A stretch of 64,000 bases of DNA from Amorphochlora amoebiformis (lineage: Eukaryota > Cercozoa > Chlorarachniophyceae). The notes beneath the pieces are model-generated. The model saw only the letters and a list, made by a program, of their open reading frames with translations. It searched no databases and had not been told where the DNA came from. The position numbers and the translations under genes were made by a program. How positions within the stretch are numbered: position 1 is the stretch's first letter; each line of letters begins with the position of its first letter. The stretch lies in NCBI GenBank assembly GCA_054601695.1, contig BAAHQB010000265.1, positions 62,001-126,000 of the forward strand, in the 5' to 3' direction. Positions 1-58,280 of the stretch are shown here, piece by piece.

Positions 1-6066
<6,066 letters not shown>

Positions 6067-6286
6067 ACGTGTTCTAAGATAGACCTCGAGTCGATGATGC
6101 GTCATCTAGACTGTCTAGAGTGTAATACTAGTAGATGTAGTTCATTTGCAAGTAGAACAGGTCTAGCTAGTCTAGCTCATTAGCTTCTGTTCAGTGTCTA
6201 GAGTGTCTAGAGTGTACACCAAATCTAGCGAATAGACCAAGTTAGGTCACGATCATATGAAAAATTACCTAGATTGCGAATATCTA

Positions 6287-6324
<38 letters not shown>

Positions 6325-6444
6325 AGTATATATCTAGATATATATATCTAGTATATATATATATATATATATATATATCTAGTATATACAGAAATATAGA
6401 ATATCTCTGTAGTATCTATAGATATATCTAGATATGTATACCTA

Positions 6445-6481
<37 letters not shown>

Positions 6482-6546
6482 TATATAAAATGCTATATAT
6501 ATATATAAATCTAGAAATATATATATCCTAGATATCTAGTACTAGA

Positions 6547-6603
<57 letters not shown>

Positions 6604-7108
6604 TAGTACATCTAGATATGTATATATCTAGATATATATATATATATATACTACATTTCAAATAAAAATAAATATATATATATATAGAAATAATAATTGA
6701 AGTTCAATTTAAATTTTATTCATCTACTAGATCTAGTTTACCATAATTTGCTAATCATCTAGATCATAAACTTTAAATTTGCAATCTAGGCAATTGCACT
6801 GAGTGACTCACACTACTGGCGCTCATTGTGGGCATGACGTTTCTAATCTCAGCATCAATGAAAATTTCACAATTTTAACAAGGTCTTAATATAGATAGAT
6901 AATAGATAGAATAGATAATAATGGATAATAATAATAATAACATATCCTAGATATCTAGATATGGCCGCACCCGGTGCGAAGGTATATATTAGTATAATAT
7001 ATAATTAAAATATGTATATATAAAAAAAACTAGTATCTAGATATATATATATATAATATTATATATATATATATATATAATATATATAATTATATATATA
7101 TATCTAGT

Positions 7109-7146
<38 letters not shown>

Positions 7147-8042
7147 CGTGCGACTCTAAGTTAGGGGTATATCTAGGTATATACTAGATAAATAATATCT
7201 ATATTCATATATTAATATATGTATATTTATATTCGCCCTTTATCTAGTTTATGATAAACGCATCTAGAATAATACTAGAATATACTATATATATCTAGAT
7301 ATATATATATATATATAACGTATATAATTATATCTAGAACTATGCAGTAACGGATCTAGCTCATCTAGCTATAACGACGGATCGGATGCACTCCTAGACT
7401 CTCTAGACTCTAGGCTCTCAGATCTCCTCGTTACTATCATGTTATCCGCCTGAGGCTACTACTACTAGTAGTACTACTACTAGTCTGTCAGTCTGAACTT
7501 CTGCTAATTCCAGTTGTTCTAGTACAACTTCTAGAACTTGTAACCGTCTAGACCGTGGATGTATAGAAGTTGAGATACGTGATACACAAGTCTAGAAGTA
7601 TATCTAGTAGATATACGATATCTACTAGATCTAGTATCTAGCCAAGACCAACGAGTGACAAGCTAGAGTCACTCTAGTCACTATCTAGCTATATCTAGAT
7701 CCGTTACTAGTCTAGTAGTCCTAGAGTCTAGTAGTGTGCGTCGGTATACGTCTCTAGAGTCTAGGTGGTGTTGTACAACTTCAGACTTGTACTACTACTA
7801 GTACTACGTGCTAGTCATTTATCTAGTATATCTAAATCGCATATGTGTACATACATGTTGATATGTGTGTACAATATTGTTATGTGTTCATGCATACACA
7901 CATACACACATACACATGCATATATTATATAAAATGCATATGTATATGTATCATATATTATATATACACATGTAGACCTATGGGTATTTTATGTTAATGC
8001 ACATAAAATAGACACATGTGTGTACACATTCACATTCACTAT

Positions 8043-8099
<57 letters not shown>

Positions 8100-8145
8100 C
8101 ATGATGTGTGTGTGTGTATGTGTTCATGTGTATATATTGGATATA

Positions 8146-8193
<48 letters not shown>

Positions 8194-8416
8194 TTAAAAA
8201 AATATATATTTGTGAAAATATACTTACATATGCAGCTATACATGTATGTAAAAACGAATATATATGTTACGTATGCATATTTGTAAATACATATATATTT
8301 GTTTGTACACATTTATGTATACACACACATATGTATATATACATATACATATACATATATATATATATACATATATATACATATATATATATAATATATG
8401 TACGCACACTTTATCA

Positions 8417-8461
<45 letters not shown>

Positions 8462-8528
8462 TATTTGTGTGTAAATGTATGGATATATATATACATACAT
8501 ACATACATATATATATATATGTTTATAC

Positions 8529-8560
<32 letters not shown>

Positions 8561-8647
8561 TATATATATATTTATACATATATATATATATATTGTATAT
8601 CGTATGTATATATACTAGAAATACGCATATACTATAAAAATATACAT

Positions 8648-8717
<70 letters not shown>

Positions 8718-8735
8718 TTATATATATATATATAT

Positions 8736-8786
<51 letters not shown>

Positions 8787-8850
8787 TATCATACAGTTTT
8801 GGAGAGAAACAGAAGTAGGTATAGGACACGAGATAGTGAAAGTGACGAAC
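6067..8850. other. Intergenic spacer, CTAG-rich then (TA)n/(CA)n
   Basis: No gene is visible. From about 6.07 to 7.85 kb the sequence is unusually rich in the tetranucleotide CTAG, as CTAGA, TCTAGT and TACTAG, mixed with short (TA)n runs. From 7.85 to 8.80 kb it becomes (TA)n, (CA)n and (TG)n microsatellite. The open frames there only translate the repeat. Confidence 0.7.
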
Positions 8851-9192
8851 CAAACCAAACTGATGACATAACTTTGTTCATCCATCCATTCCAGCGAGAT
8901 TCCAACTGCCAAGATCATTCTGGAGGGAAACCGTTCGGATGACGGCCCCTCTGGTCGCTCAAAGTGACTCAAGAGCCTTGTTGCATCGCGTACCAATGCT
9001 ATCCCACCCGCCTAAGGTTCGTTAAGCTCAATGTAACGGTCTCCACTTATCCCAGTAACGGTTTGGGTGTTGGCAGCGTTTTTTTTAGGTAAAATTCTCA
9101 TACGAAGTTGAAGAAACGATCTGCATCCAAAACTTGCTCGCGCCTTACACACTGCGCAAAACCCAACAAACAGCAAACAGCAAACAGCAACC

Positions 9193-10015
9193 ATGAGCCC
9201 CTTTCAGTGCGCCAACTCGTGCATTCAGCTTCCCTCCTCCAAGAACAAGAAGTGCAGGGCTACCAAAGCCGATAAGATGCAGACGTCGGATTCGATCCAA
9301 GCCAGCCACAGCCCAAAAGCCTCAATAGAACACAAGACTCCGACTCCCACTCAGCTCTCTCGTCCGTCCGAAACCCCTACCCGCGTATTTGTAACGGGCC
9401 TCAGGAACTGCGGCAAGACCTCCTTTGTCGCCGCCGCCAATAAGATTGCCCCCGCCAGCGTCCGGTTCTTTGACATCGCCTCGGAAGCCTTCAGCGCGCC
9501 CCTTGATCATGTGATCGTCATGGCCGACGCGTCGAGCCTGGAAAGCGTTTCGATGACCGGCCACATGAAGGAGAGTCTCGAGGAGTTTCTTGTCGACACG
9601 CAGAGCTTCGTGCTCGTGGCCAACATGGTTGACAAGATCACGGACCCCCCACGAGGGCTTTCGCACCGGCGCGCAGTGCTACAAGATCACTGTCGACAAA
9701 CAATTTGCCAAGTGGTTCTTTTCGTCGGTGGTCGAAGACAGCAACATCCGCGAGATCGTAGACTTCTTCGCCGAGTCTCACGCCTCCCAAATTCAGGCAG
9801 GTACGCCCGCCGAGGACGCCGGTGTCCATGTCGGTCCCGAGGCTCCTCCATCTGCTACTCGCAAGACTTCCTTGGGTCTTACCGCCACGAAATCCGAGAC
9901 TCGAAAGCGCGTCTCCCAGAGCCCGTTCACGACCACGTCTACGCCATTGAAGAGATCAAAAGCTCGCTTCGTGTGCTCCTCTGCGAGCATACGGATCCGC
10001 CTCTTCGTGGCCTAG
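9193..10015 (+). pseudogene. Small-GTPase-like gene with a +1 frameshift
   Basis: An ATG follows an ACAGCAACC leader and opens an intronless, GC-rich frame. A P-loop lies at about residues 69-77 (GLRNCGKTS), after a basic S/T/P-rich N-terminus of about 60 residues. FDIASEAF occupies the place of the usual WDTAGQ switch, and NMVDK resembles the NKxD guanine-specificity motif. At 9644-9649 a run of six C shifts the frame. With five C the product would continue as DPHEGFRTGAQ and on through an SSVVEDSNIREIVDFF segment to the TAG at 10015, giving about 274 residues. So the lesion is a single-base insertion in a homopolymer, from either a sequencing error or a recent inactivation. Switch II is degenerate, so GTP hydrolysis is doubtful. 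The family (Rab/Ras-like) is inferred from motif order only. Confidence 0.6.
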
Positions 10016-10082
10016 TATCGATATTGTAGTAGTTTTTGTTTGTCTTGACATATAAGTCGTGATTGTTGAGTTGATAGCTCGC

Positions 10083-10170
10083 TGTCTGTCCTCAAAGCGA
10101 GATCAAGTTAGAACGTTATAAGTCTGTGTCTGTCCTCAAAGCGAGATCAAGTAGAACGTTATAAGTCTGT
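10083..10170. repeat. Two-copy tandem repeat, about 45 bp
   Basis: A block running from CTGTCTGTCCTCAAAGCGAG to AACGTTATAAGTCTG occurs twice back to back just after the GTPase-like gene. The second copy lacks one T. A partial inverted match (AGACTTATACGTTCT) lies near 10472. Confidence 0.85.
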
Positions 10171-10325
10171 ACATACGTATTTTACCAAAATATACGTCAG
10201 TTTGTAGCATGATATAACATAACGCATATGTATTATGTAATATTATTGCATATGTAATTTTATTTATAATTATGTGTAATTATACACACACACACATGTA
10301 TGTATAATATATATATATGTATGTG

Positions 10326-10380
<55 letters not shown>

Positions 10381-10390
10381 GTATATATGG

Positions 10391-10426
<36 letters not shown>

Positions 10427-11220
10427 CATACATACCACAACCGAAATCAATCTGATTTTAAGAATCTGACACAGACTTATACGTTCTAAGAATCTGACAC
10501 ACTGGCAATGAGAATATGCACATTGAATACACTAACAACACGCATACCGTCTGTGGAAGGCACCCGTGAAGTCCACTGATATCGAGCCGTCTGAGCGAAA
10601 AATAACGCAAATTTTTTTAAAAAAATAAGAAATTATTCGCATGTATTGTCTCCTTCTCAGCGTCATTGCTATCATCCCACTCTTCTCCTGCACACGTGAG
10701 GTTCATGGCTCAGTATGTAGTCAAGCAAGCGATCGCCAAGCCCGTTACGGCCACTGGTCAGTCACTCCACATGACTGACTATGTCACGAGGGATGACAAA
10801 TCTAACGTCTGTCGGTTACAATACAATTTCTGAGAATTTCACCCAATTCGAGATCATGGAAAGTTTGAGAGAGTCTCCAAGAATCTCTTGTAAGTATGTG
10901 ACAAACTGTGAGGTCACACATTCGTTCTTGTGATGCAGCATCAACTCACGCCCTCACGTGACATAGCAAGAAGTCACATTTGAGAATGGAGTTGCTTCGG
11001 TCTTTGGCAGGACAATAGGATATTCAATAGTGGCTCGAGTTCGAAATCCCCCGCGCCTCAACTCTCCTCCCCTTTCCCCACCCCCCCCTCCCCTTCCCTC
11101 CCCGCTCTCACCTATTTGGTTGCATATATCGCCCTTATGTGAAGGCACTCACGTATGAATGCAGTATGCATATCGTCTGGTATTGCGTATACGAACAGAA
11201 AACAATTCCGCACTTGTACC
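10171..11220. other. Intergenic spacer between the GTPase-like gene and the FUT8-like gene
   Basis: It holds (TA)n and (CA)n at 10.28-10.43 kb, then mixed sequence. One 42-codon frame at 10705-10833 starts MAQYVVKQAIAKPV and has a CACGTG 7 bases upstream of its ATG (10693-10698). I see no homology and do not call it a gene. A C-rich tract lies at 11065-11105. Confidence 0.6.
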
Positions 11221-11225
11221 ACACA

Positions 11226-11253
11226 TGACACGTGTCAGCACTCAAGACACGTG
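11226..11253. promoter_or_regulatory. Pair of ACACGTG palindromes upstream of the FUT8-like gene
   Basis: TGACACGTGTCA is a perfect 12-base palindrome centred on CACGTG at 11229-11234. A second CACGTG follows at 11248-11253. The identical palindrome is repeated in the 86-bp array at 33.5-34.5 kb. Function is inferred from its position before the gene start and its resemblance to bZIP/bHLH G-box sites. Confidence 0.45.
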
Positions 11254-11467
11254 CAATATCACATTGATATGAAAAGTATAACAAATGTATATGTGATTTA
11301 ATCGGCTTCAGTGTCAAGAAGAAGACCGGGATGTATAGCAGACTCCTCCATGGCGTTGAGTTTCGTACGAACAAACACCTGTTTAACCCGATTCCCGATA
11401 ATAATATTATAATTATATATGCACATGTGCATTATACATATATATATATATATATGTGTATATATAT

Positions 11468-11540
<73 letters not shown>

Positions 11541-11760
11541 TATTGTTACAGCATGTAGAGCTAGTAAGGAGCCTATAGCTAGTTAACTACGCAGCGGCTG
11601 GCTAGACTACCGTCAGTTCCTTATAATTAGAGTATACGAGTAGTTGCACAATACTCGGAACCCAGAATATTCTCGGAACCCATACGGTTCCGGAGGAAGA
11701 AGGAAGTAAGGAAGAAAGGAAGTATCCGAGTATCGCACAAGAGTTATCGATAATCATTCG

Positions 11761-11821
11761 TCATAATCCAAAAGGACTTGAATCCAACTCTGGACTACGA
11801 TCTACTATGCCGCTGCGCTAA

Positions 11822-11824
<3 letters not shown>
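11761..11824 (-). repeat. tRNA-like (SINE-type) head
   Basis: On the minus strand the block opens GGTTAGCGCAGCGG, a perfect pol III box A (TRGYnnAnnGG). It continues through GTAGTCCAGAGTTG to GATTCAAGTCC, one mismatch from box B, and ends CTTTTGGATTATGA. The 5' acceptor-stem strand is replaced by (TA)n, so it is not a functional tRNA gene. A related copy lies at 43223-43286. Confidence 0.6.
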
Positions 11825-12260
<436 letters not shown>

Positions 12261-12374
12261 ATAATATAAATACAAAGGAAATATAGAAAAGATGATAAGA
12301 TATGTGTAAAGATATATGTATATTTAGATATGTGTATATTAAGATATATGTATATTTAGATATGTGTATATTAG

Positions 12375-29033
<16,659 letters not shown>

Positions 29034-29041
29034 TGCATATA

Positions 29042-29136
<95 letters not shown>

Positions 29137-29150
29137 TGCATATACTATAG

Positions 29151-29234
<84 letters not shown>

Positions 29235-29290
29235 TGTGTGTTTGTCTATATAATACACACATAATTAATTAAACATATATCTATGCTATG

Positions 29291-29333
<43 letters not shown>

Positions 29334-29619
29334 ATGAAAATATAACCCGAAGGTCTACAAAACACTACGGAAGAAGAGTGGTCCCTCTTATAGATTCAAA
29401 TTGAATAGAACCGTTCTAGAACTACGATATGTCATGATGTACTTTATTAACATCCAGTGTAGTCACAAAACATAACCCAGATAACGACTATTATAATATT
29501 AAGTTCCATATACTTATATCATGACAGATCCGGATAGACTAGTTGTAACACAACAATAATCGGTGAGTCTGAAACTACATGTCACAGTATTTTATACATA
29601 TATATATAGTATATAATTA

Positions 29620-29655
<36 letters not shown>

Positions 29656-30154
29656 TTAAGCTCAGATTAAGCTCAGTCGTTTAAATTAACTCTAGTACGA
29701 GCCATATGATCTCACTGATCGAACTTTAACACGCTGTGAAGCCCTGGCATACTAGAATATTCTAAAAAATGCCTAGATTCTAAAGATACGATAAGTCACA
29801 TGCACTAGTACTAATACATATGAAGATATATATATATATATATATATATGCGTATAGATATGTCATATGAAGTTAGTAGATTCAAATTAAGACTAAAATA
29901 ATCTTGAAAATTTAATTGTCAAATTTTAATTTGTGCAACGAATCAATTAATTACGGTTTACATTTAACTGACAGCCGCAAAAAAAAAAATCTTAAATTAT
30001 CGGATTCATGGCACCGCAATCTAGATTGTTCGCGCCTCAGAAGGAAAGCCAACGAAGCTTCGATCTTCGGTGCCGAAGATGAGTGCAGCGACGAGTAGTT
30101 AGGCCGAACAAAAGCTCGACCTAGATCCAATCATGCTGCCTCAACTTGTACAAC
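29034..30154. other. Convergent intergenic spacer between the FUT8-like gene and rbcS
   Basis: (TA)n to 29.34 kb, then mixed A+T-rich sequence with CTAG motifs. A 60-codon plus-strand frame (29916-30098) ends in a charged stretch, RRKANEASIFGAEDECSDE. It could be a stray exon but has no partner exons, so I leave it uncalled. Confidence 0.55.
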
Positions 30155-31249
30155 TTACTCGACGGGGCGGGTCCACTTGCCCGGGGTGAAACCACCGGAA
30201 GAGGATCCACCACCGAAGCTGGAGGAAGGTGCACCGAAGCTGGAAGATCCAGCGCCGAAGCTGGAGGACGGGCGGGGAGCAGAAGCGGCGCTGAAGGAAG
30301 CTCCAGATCCAAGGGAAGCTCCACCAGGCTTAGCGACGAGGAAACCCATGCACTGAACCTGCTTGATGTTGTCGAATCCGAGGATACGGATGTAAGAGGA
30401 AGGGTTGTACTTCTGGCACTCCTTAACCTCAGCCATAACAGAGCGAGCGTCGGTGGCACCGAACATGGGGAGCTTCCACATAGTCCAGTAACGGCCATCG
30501 TAGTAACCAGGCATCTTGGAGTTCTCACGGAACATGTCACCGTTCTTGTCGAACTCAACACAGGGGATGAGACCGTTCTGGATCATGTAGTTGATCTGGG
30601 CCTCCTGGTCACGCTCGGAGAAGTCCGGCATGTAAGACATGGTCTCGTAACGCTTGTTGGCAGTCTGTGATGGCACATTCTTTCATCAGTGGTTGGATTC
30701 GAAATGAAATTGGCAAGCAAAACGAAAGAGAACAGTAAAGAAAACAAGAGATCGGCGAGAAAGTGTGTGCGGGGACTTGTTACCGGGTCAACAACCTCCT
30801 CACAGTCTACAAACAACAAAACAAACAATAATCAGACGCTGCTACTAACCGCAAAGCAAGTTCGAAGGGTTAAGGGGGGGGCACTTACAGGCCTGAGCAA
30901 CCGCGGAGCGGAAAGTGGGGGCGGGGGTCACAGTCCTGGAGAACTGCATGGTGCGGCCGGCGACGGGGGCACCGACGTTGGAGGATCCGAAGGTGACAAG
31001 GCACACGAGGGCGGTGCAAAGGGCAACGTTGACGACGATGCTGAGTCAAACAATAGTTAGACCGAAGCCGAGTCCCCCCCCGAAAAGTGCGTGGCCTTTC
31101 TCGCATGTTTTTCGACTGCGCAGGCTCGATTATTTGCTACTTTTTCACGGCAACATGGTGGAAATGTGCGCGGTGCGTGTGTAGGGAAGCCAGATGGCCG
31201 CGGGTCAGGAAGGGAAGCATGCGAACCTGGCGGACAAGGCGAGCTTCAT
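30155..31249 (-). CDS. rbcS: RuBisCO small subunit, green type, nuclear-encoded, four exons
   Basis: Exons on the minus strand: 31249-31227, 31040-30889, 30806-30784, 30664-30155 (stop TAA). All introns are GT-AG, and they join into 235 residues. The start (MKLALSASIVVNVALCTALV) is a strong signal peptide. A short basic/hydroxylated stretch follows (GRTMQFSRTVTPAPTFRSAV), as in bipartite targeting across secondary-plastid membranes. The mature part carries small-subunit hallmarks: RYETMSYMPDF, NGLIPCVEF, YYDGRYWTMWKLPMFG and QVQCMGFLVAKP. It partners with plastid RbcL in CO2 fixation in the stroma. Unusual: after the normal end comes a tail of about 55 residues rich in S, G and F (SSSFGAP-type repeats) ending FTPGKWTRPVE. 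Exon 3 is only 23 bases. Confidence 0.95.
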
Positions 31250-31315
31250 ATTTACGTATCTGTCTGCTTGGATTCTGCCGCGTTGCCGGGTGGTCGAGCC
31301 GGCGGCAACTGGGAC

Positions 31316-31330
31316 GGTATATAAATTTAA
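31316..31330 (-). promoter_or_regulatory. TATA-like element of rbcS
   Basis: TTTATATA on the minus strand lies about 70 bases upstream of the rbcS ATG (31249), in otherwise GC-rich sequence. The call rests on position and composition only. Confidence 0.4.
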
Positions 31331-31645
31331 TAAAGCGGCTACTGTCAACCCACGCGGCAGAGCGCTCGGTGCGTTCGCCTGCCCTCATTTCTAACCTTCT
31401 AGCTTCCAAACTTCCTCCGTACGTCGACCATATATATATTTCACTCTTGACGTACTTTATTTTGCTTCAAATACTCCACGCTATCGCGCGTTGGCGCCGC
31501 CAGCCGGTGTGTGCGTATGTTCCAAGAAGCCGCACCGGCCAAGAACTTAATTCTTCGGTTAACTCATAGCGTAATGTTATGGTGTATCACGGTTACGTTG
31601 CGCAATGTAACCGTATTCTTCTGTGACTTAACGTTATGTCACATA

Positions 31646-31660
31646 GTGTACACGTGTCCA
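31646..31660. promoter_or_regulatory. ACACGTGT site upstream of rbcS
   Basis: GTACACGTGTCC has its CACGTG core at 31651-31656, about 400 bases upstream of the rbcS start. It matches the core of the palindromes in the 86-bp array and in the PsbP-gene promoter. Confidence 0.4.
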
Positions 31661-33491
<1,831 letters not shown>

Positions 33492-34522
33492 ACAATATTA
33501 ATATTATCCAATAACATTGCTTATATACAATATATATTGTATCAACATCAGAACTTGACACGTGTCATGATAGATACACAATATTGATATTATCCAATAA
33601 CATTGCTTACATACGATATATATTGTATCAACATCAGAACTTGACACGTGTCATGATAGATACACAATATTGATATTATCCAATAACATTGCTTATATAC
33701 AATATATATTGTATCAATATCAGAACTTGACACGTGTCATGATATATACACAATATTGATATTATCCAATAACATTGCTTATATACAATATATATTGTAT
33801 CAACATCAGAACTTGACACGTGTCATGATAGATACACAATATTGATATTATCCAATAACATTGCTTATATACAATATATATTGTATCAATATCAAAACTT
33901 GACACGTGTCATGATAGATACACAATATTGATATTATCCAATAACATTGCTTATATACAATATATATTGTATCAACATCAAAACTTGACACGTGTCATGA
34001 TAGGTACACAATATTGATATTATCCAATAACATTGCTTATATACAATATATATTGTATCAACATCAGAACTTGACACGTGTCATGATAGATACACAATAT
34101 TGATATTATCCAATAACATTGCTTATATACAATATATATTGTATCAATATCAAAACTTGACACGTGTCATGATAGATACACAATATTGATATTATCCAAT
34201 AACATTGCTTATATACAATATATATTGTATCAACATCAGAACTTGACACGTGTCATGATAGATACACAATATTGATATTATCCAATAACATTGCTTATAT
34301 ACAATATATATTGTATCAATATCAGAACTTGACACGTGTCATGATAGATACACAATATTGATATTATCCAATAACATTGCTTATTTCCAATATATATTGT
34401 ATCATCATCAGAACTTGACACGTGTCATGATATATACACAATATTGATATTATCCAATAACATTGCTTATATACAATGTATCGTATCAACATCAGAACTG
34501 ACACGTATCATCATATATACAA
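33492..34522. repeat. 86-bp satellite, twelve tandem copies, with a CACGTG palindrome per unit
   Basis: The unit begins ACAATATTGATATTATCC, passes through CCAATAACATTGCTTATA and the palindromic ACAATATATATTGT, and ends with ACTTGACACGTGTCATGATA. Eleven copies keep TGACACGTGTCA intact; the twelfth is degenerate (GACACGTATCA). Copies differ by only a few bases, so the array is young or homogenised. It lies between the divergent rbcS and PsbP-domain genes. Confidence 0.93.
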
Positions 34523-35875
<1,353 letters not shown>

Positions 35876-35914
35876 CCTGGATGGGGGGAAGTGAGAGCGA
35901 GCATCCGTCTTCGG

Positions 35915-36142
35915 AGGACACGTGTTCGTTTTCGGAACCTAGCCACATGTCCTTTTATATCTACACTTCTTTCTTTGGATATTCCCAAATATCCTAATAT
36001 CCTAATAGTAATGTATCTAATATGAGATATGAGGATATCCAAACAGTAATATCACAGAACCCCGGGTCACAAGCCATACACGTGTATTTCCCCGGGACCC
36101 CTCTCCGCCATCCAACTCCAACTCTCCCCCCCCCTATCCAAT
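35915..36142 (+). promoter_or_regulatory. Putative promoter of the PsbP-domain gene
   Basis: GC-richer DNA follows the (TA)n spacer. CACGTG cores lie at 35919-35924 (GGACACGTGTTC) and 36079-36084 (ATACACGTGTAT), at 226 and 66 bases before the ATG. A CCAAT lies at 36138-36142. No TATA box is evident. Confidence 0.4.
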
Positions 36143-36149
36143 TCCATTC

Positions 36150-45072
<8,923 letters not shown>

Positions 45073-45917
45073 TCACCTTAACTTTTGTTATTATCCGTCC
45101 AGTAATCTAGGTAATATCTAATATATCACCCGTTATTCTAGTTACTTTATTATCATAGGCTGGGTATATCACAATCGAATCGAACAGTAAAGCCTGGGTC
45201 ACGTCTAGACGTACTCATGTCACGTGCTGATGTCACGTACTGATGTCACGTACTGATGTCACGTACTGATGTCACGTATACATGTCACGTATACATGTCA
45301 CGTACACGTGTGCATATGTCACGTCCACTTGAGTTATATGCAAATTCGTACCAAAACACCCGGTGCGTGTGAAACCGACACGTAGGATGTTGTATACTAG
45401 TATACTAGATTTAGTATATAAATATAAAATTATTATCAATTATAGAATATAATCCAGATAATTCATACAGTGATATCACATGATACATGTACTATATATA
45501 TATAGCTATAGATGTATGTATTGATTCTATTGAACTAACATCTAGAATATATTAGTATAATTCAGTTTGTTAATACATCGTTGAGAACTTACTGGACTTA
45601 CTAGACTCAGGATGAGCCACTTTACTCGAAAACACATAAATATATCTAGATATCGTAGATTCGGCAAGATTAGGCATAATCATCATAATTGCAACTTTGC
45701 ACGTGTCAACATTTTTCTGCAGGTAAAGTATCATTGTGTCTAGGGTATATATATATCTAGAATCATGGGGTTTAAAAGAAAGCCAGCTTCGGCACTAGTT
45801 TAGTAAGGTAGTAATTTAGGTAATATTAACTAGATTAAGCGTCAGCTGATCATAACGGTTAAACTTCGAGGTAGTAGAGGTCGTACGGATGTTATCAGAC
45901 ATTCTGTAGTATATATG

Positions 45918-45958
<41 letters not shown>

Positions 45959-46030
45959 AATAAAAAAGCAAATGTGATTATACAGTATGATATATACACA
46001 TATACACACATATATATATATATGTTATAC

Positions 46031-46062
<32 letters not shown>

Positions 46063-46084
46063 GTTTATATATATATATATATAC

Positions 46085-46130
<46 letters not shown>

Positions 46131-46484
46131 AACATATATTTATATTTCTGCTATATATAGAAATATACATACGTACGCAAGTTTACCTAAGAAGTATATG
46201 TACTTATATGTCTACTATATATAATTATACATACATACGCAAATATACATTTGAAATATATGTATTTATATATCTATAAAAGGTATACATACATACGCAA
46301 ATTTACCTGAAAAATACATGTACTTATATATCTACTATATATATACGCATATATAAATTTGGAATATATGCTACTATCATGCATTAAAAATATATGTATT
46401 TATCTACTATATATATATATACATATACATACATAGTTACCTATATATCTACTTCTCTTCATCCCACGCATGCGCATACCTTTG
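45073..46484. other. Convergent spacer between the PsbP-domain gene and the phosphatase gene
   Basis: At 45205-45310 a 13-base unit, TGATGTCACGTAC, repeats about eight times with drift. Then CTAG-rich A+T sequence to 45.9 kb, (TA)n, and a degenerate ATATGTACTTATATGTCTAC repeat at 46.14-46.44 kb. No gene is seen. Confidence 0.65.
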
Positions 46485-46792
46485 GTCAGTTAGGGTTAGG
46501 GTTAGGGTTAGGGTTAGAGGGTTAGGGTTAGGGTTAGCGTTAGGGTTAGGGAGAGGTTAGGGTTAGAGTTAGAGTTAGGCTTAGGCTTAGAGTTAGGGTT
46601 GGAGTTATAGTAAAGGTTAGGGTTAGGGTTAGGCTAGGGTTCTGGTTAGGAGAGTTAGGGTTACAGTTAGGGTTAGGGTTAGGGTTAGGTTTATAGCTAG
46701 GGTTATGGTTAGAGTTAGGGTTAGGTTAGGGTTATGTTTAGGGTCAGAGTTAGGGTTAGAGTCTGTGTTAGGATCAGATTATTCAGCATGTC

Positions 46793-58100
<11,308 letters not shown>

Positions 58101-58280
58101 TCTTAAGTGTCCTGGGGATGTCCCATGCTGTACATGATATCGCCTAAACTTTCTCGTGTACAAGTTATCAAAATATTAATATCAATATATCAAAACATTG
58201 ATATATTGATATTTTATCAAGATATGTATTGATATCAATATAATATGCAGGAGTCGGTATTTCCGGGAGAAATCGAAATA
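58101..58280. promoter_or_regulatory. Divergent promoter region of the phosphatase and second FUT8-like genes
   Basis: Only 180 bases separate the two start codons. AATATCAATATATCAA (58178-58193) and its exact reverse complement (58198-58213) flank a 4-base loop. ATTGATATCAAT at 58228-58239 is a perfect 12-base palindrome. Shared regulation is inferred. Confidence 0.45.

Noticed and set aside
10705-10833. 42-codon ORF MAQYVVKQAIAKPV...
   Set aside because: No homology or partner exon, and its possible donor is out of phase with the anchor exon of the FUT8-like gene.
11761-11824. Functional tRNA gene
   Set aside because: The 5' acceptor strand is (TA)n and box B is imperfect.
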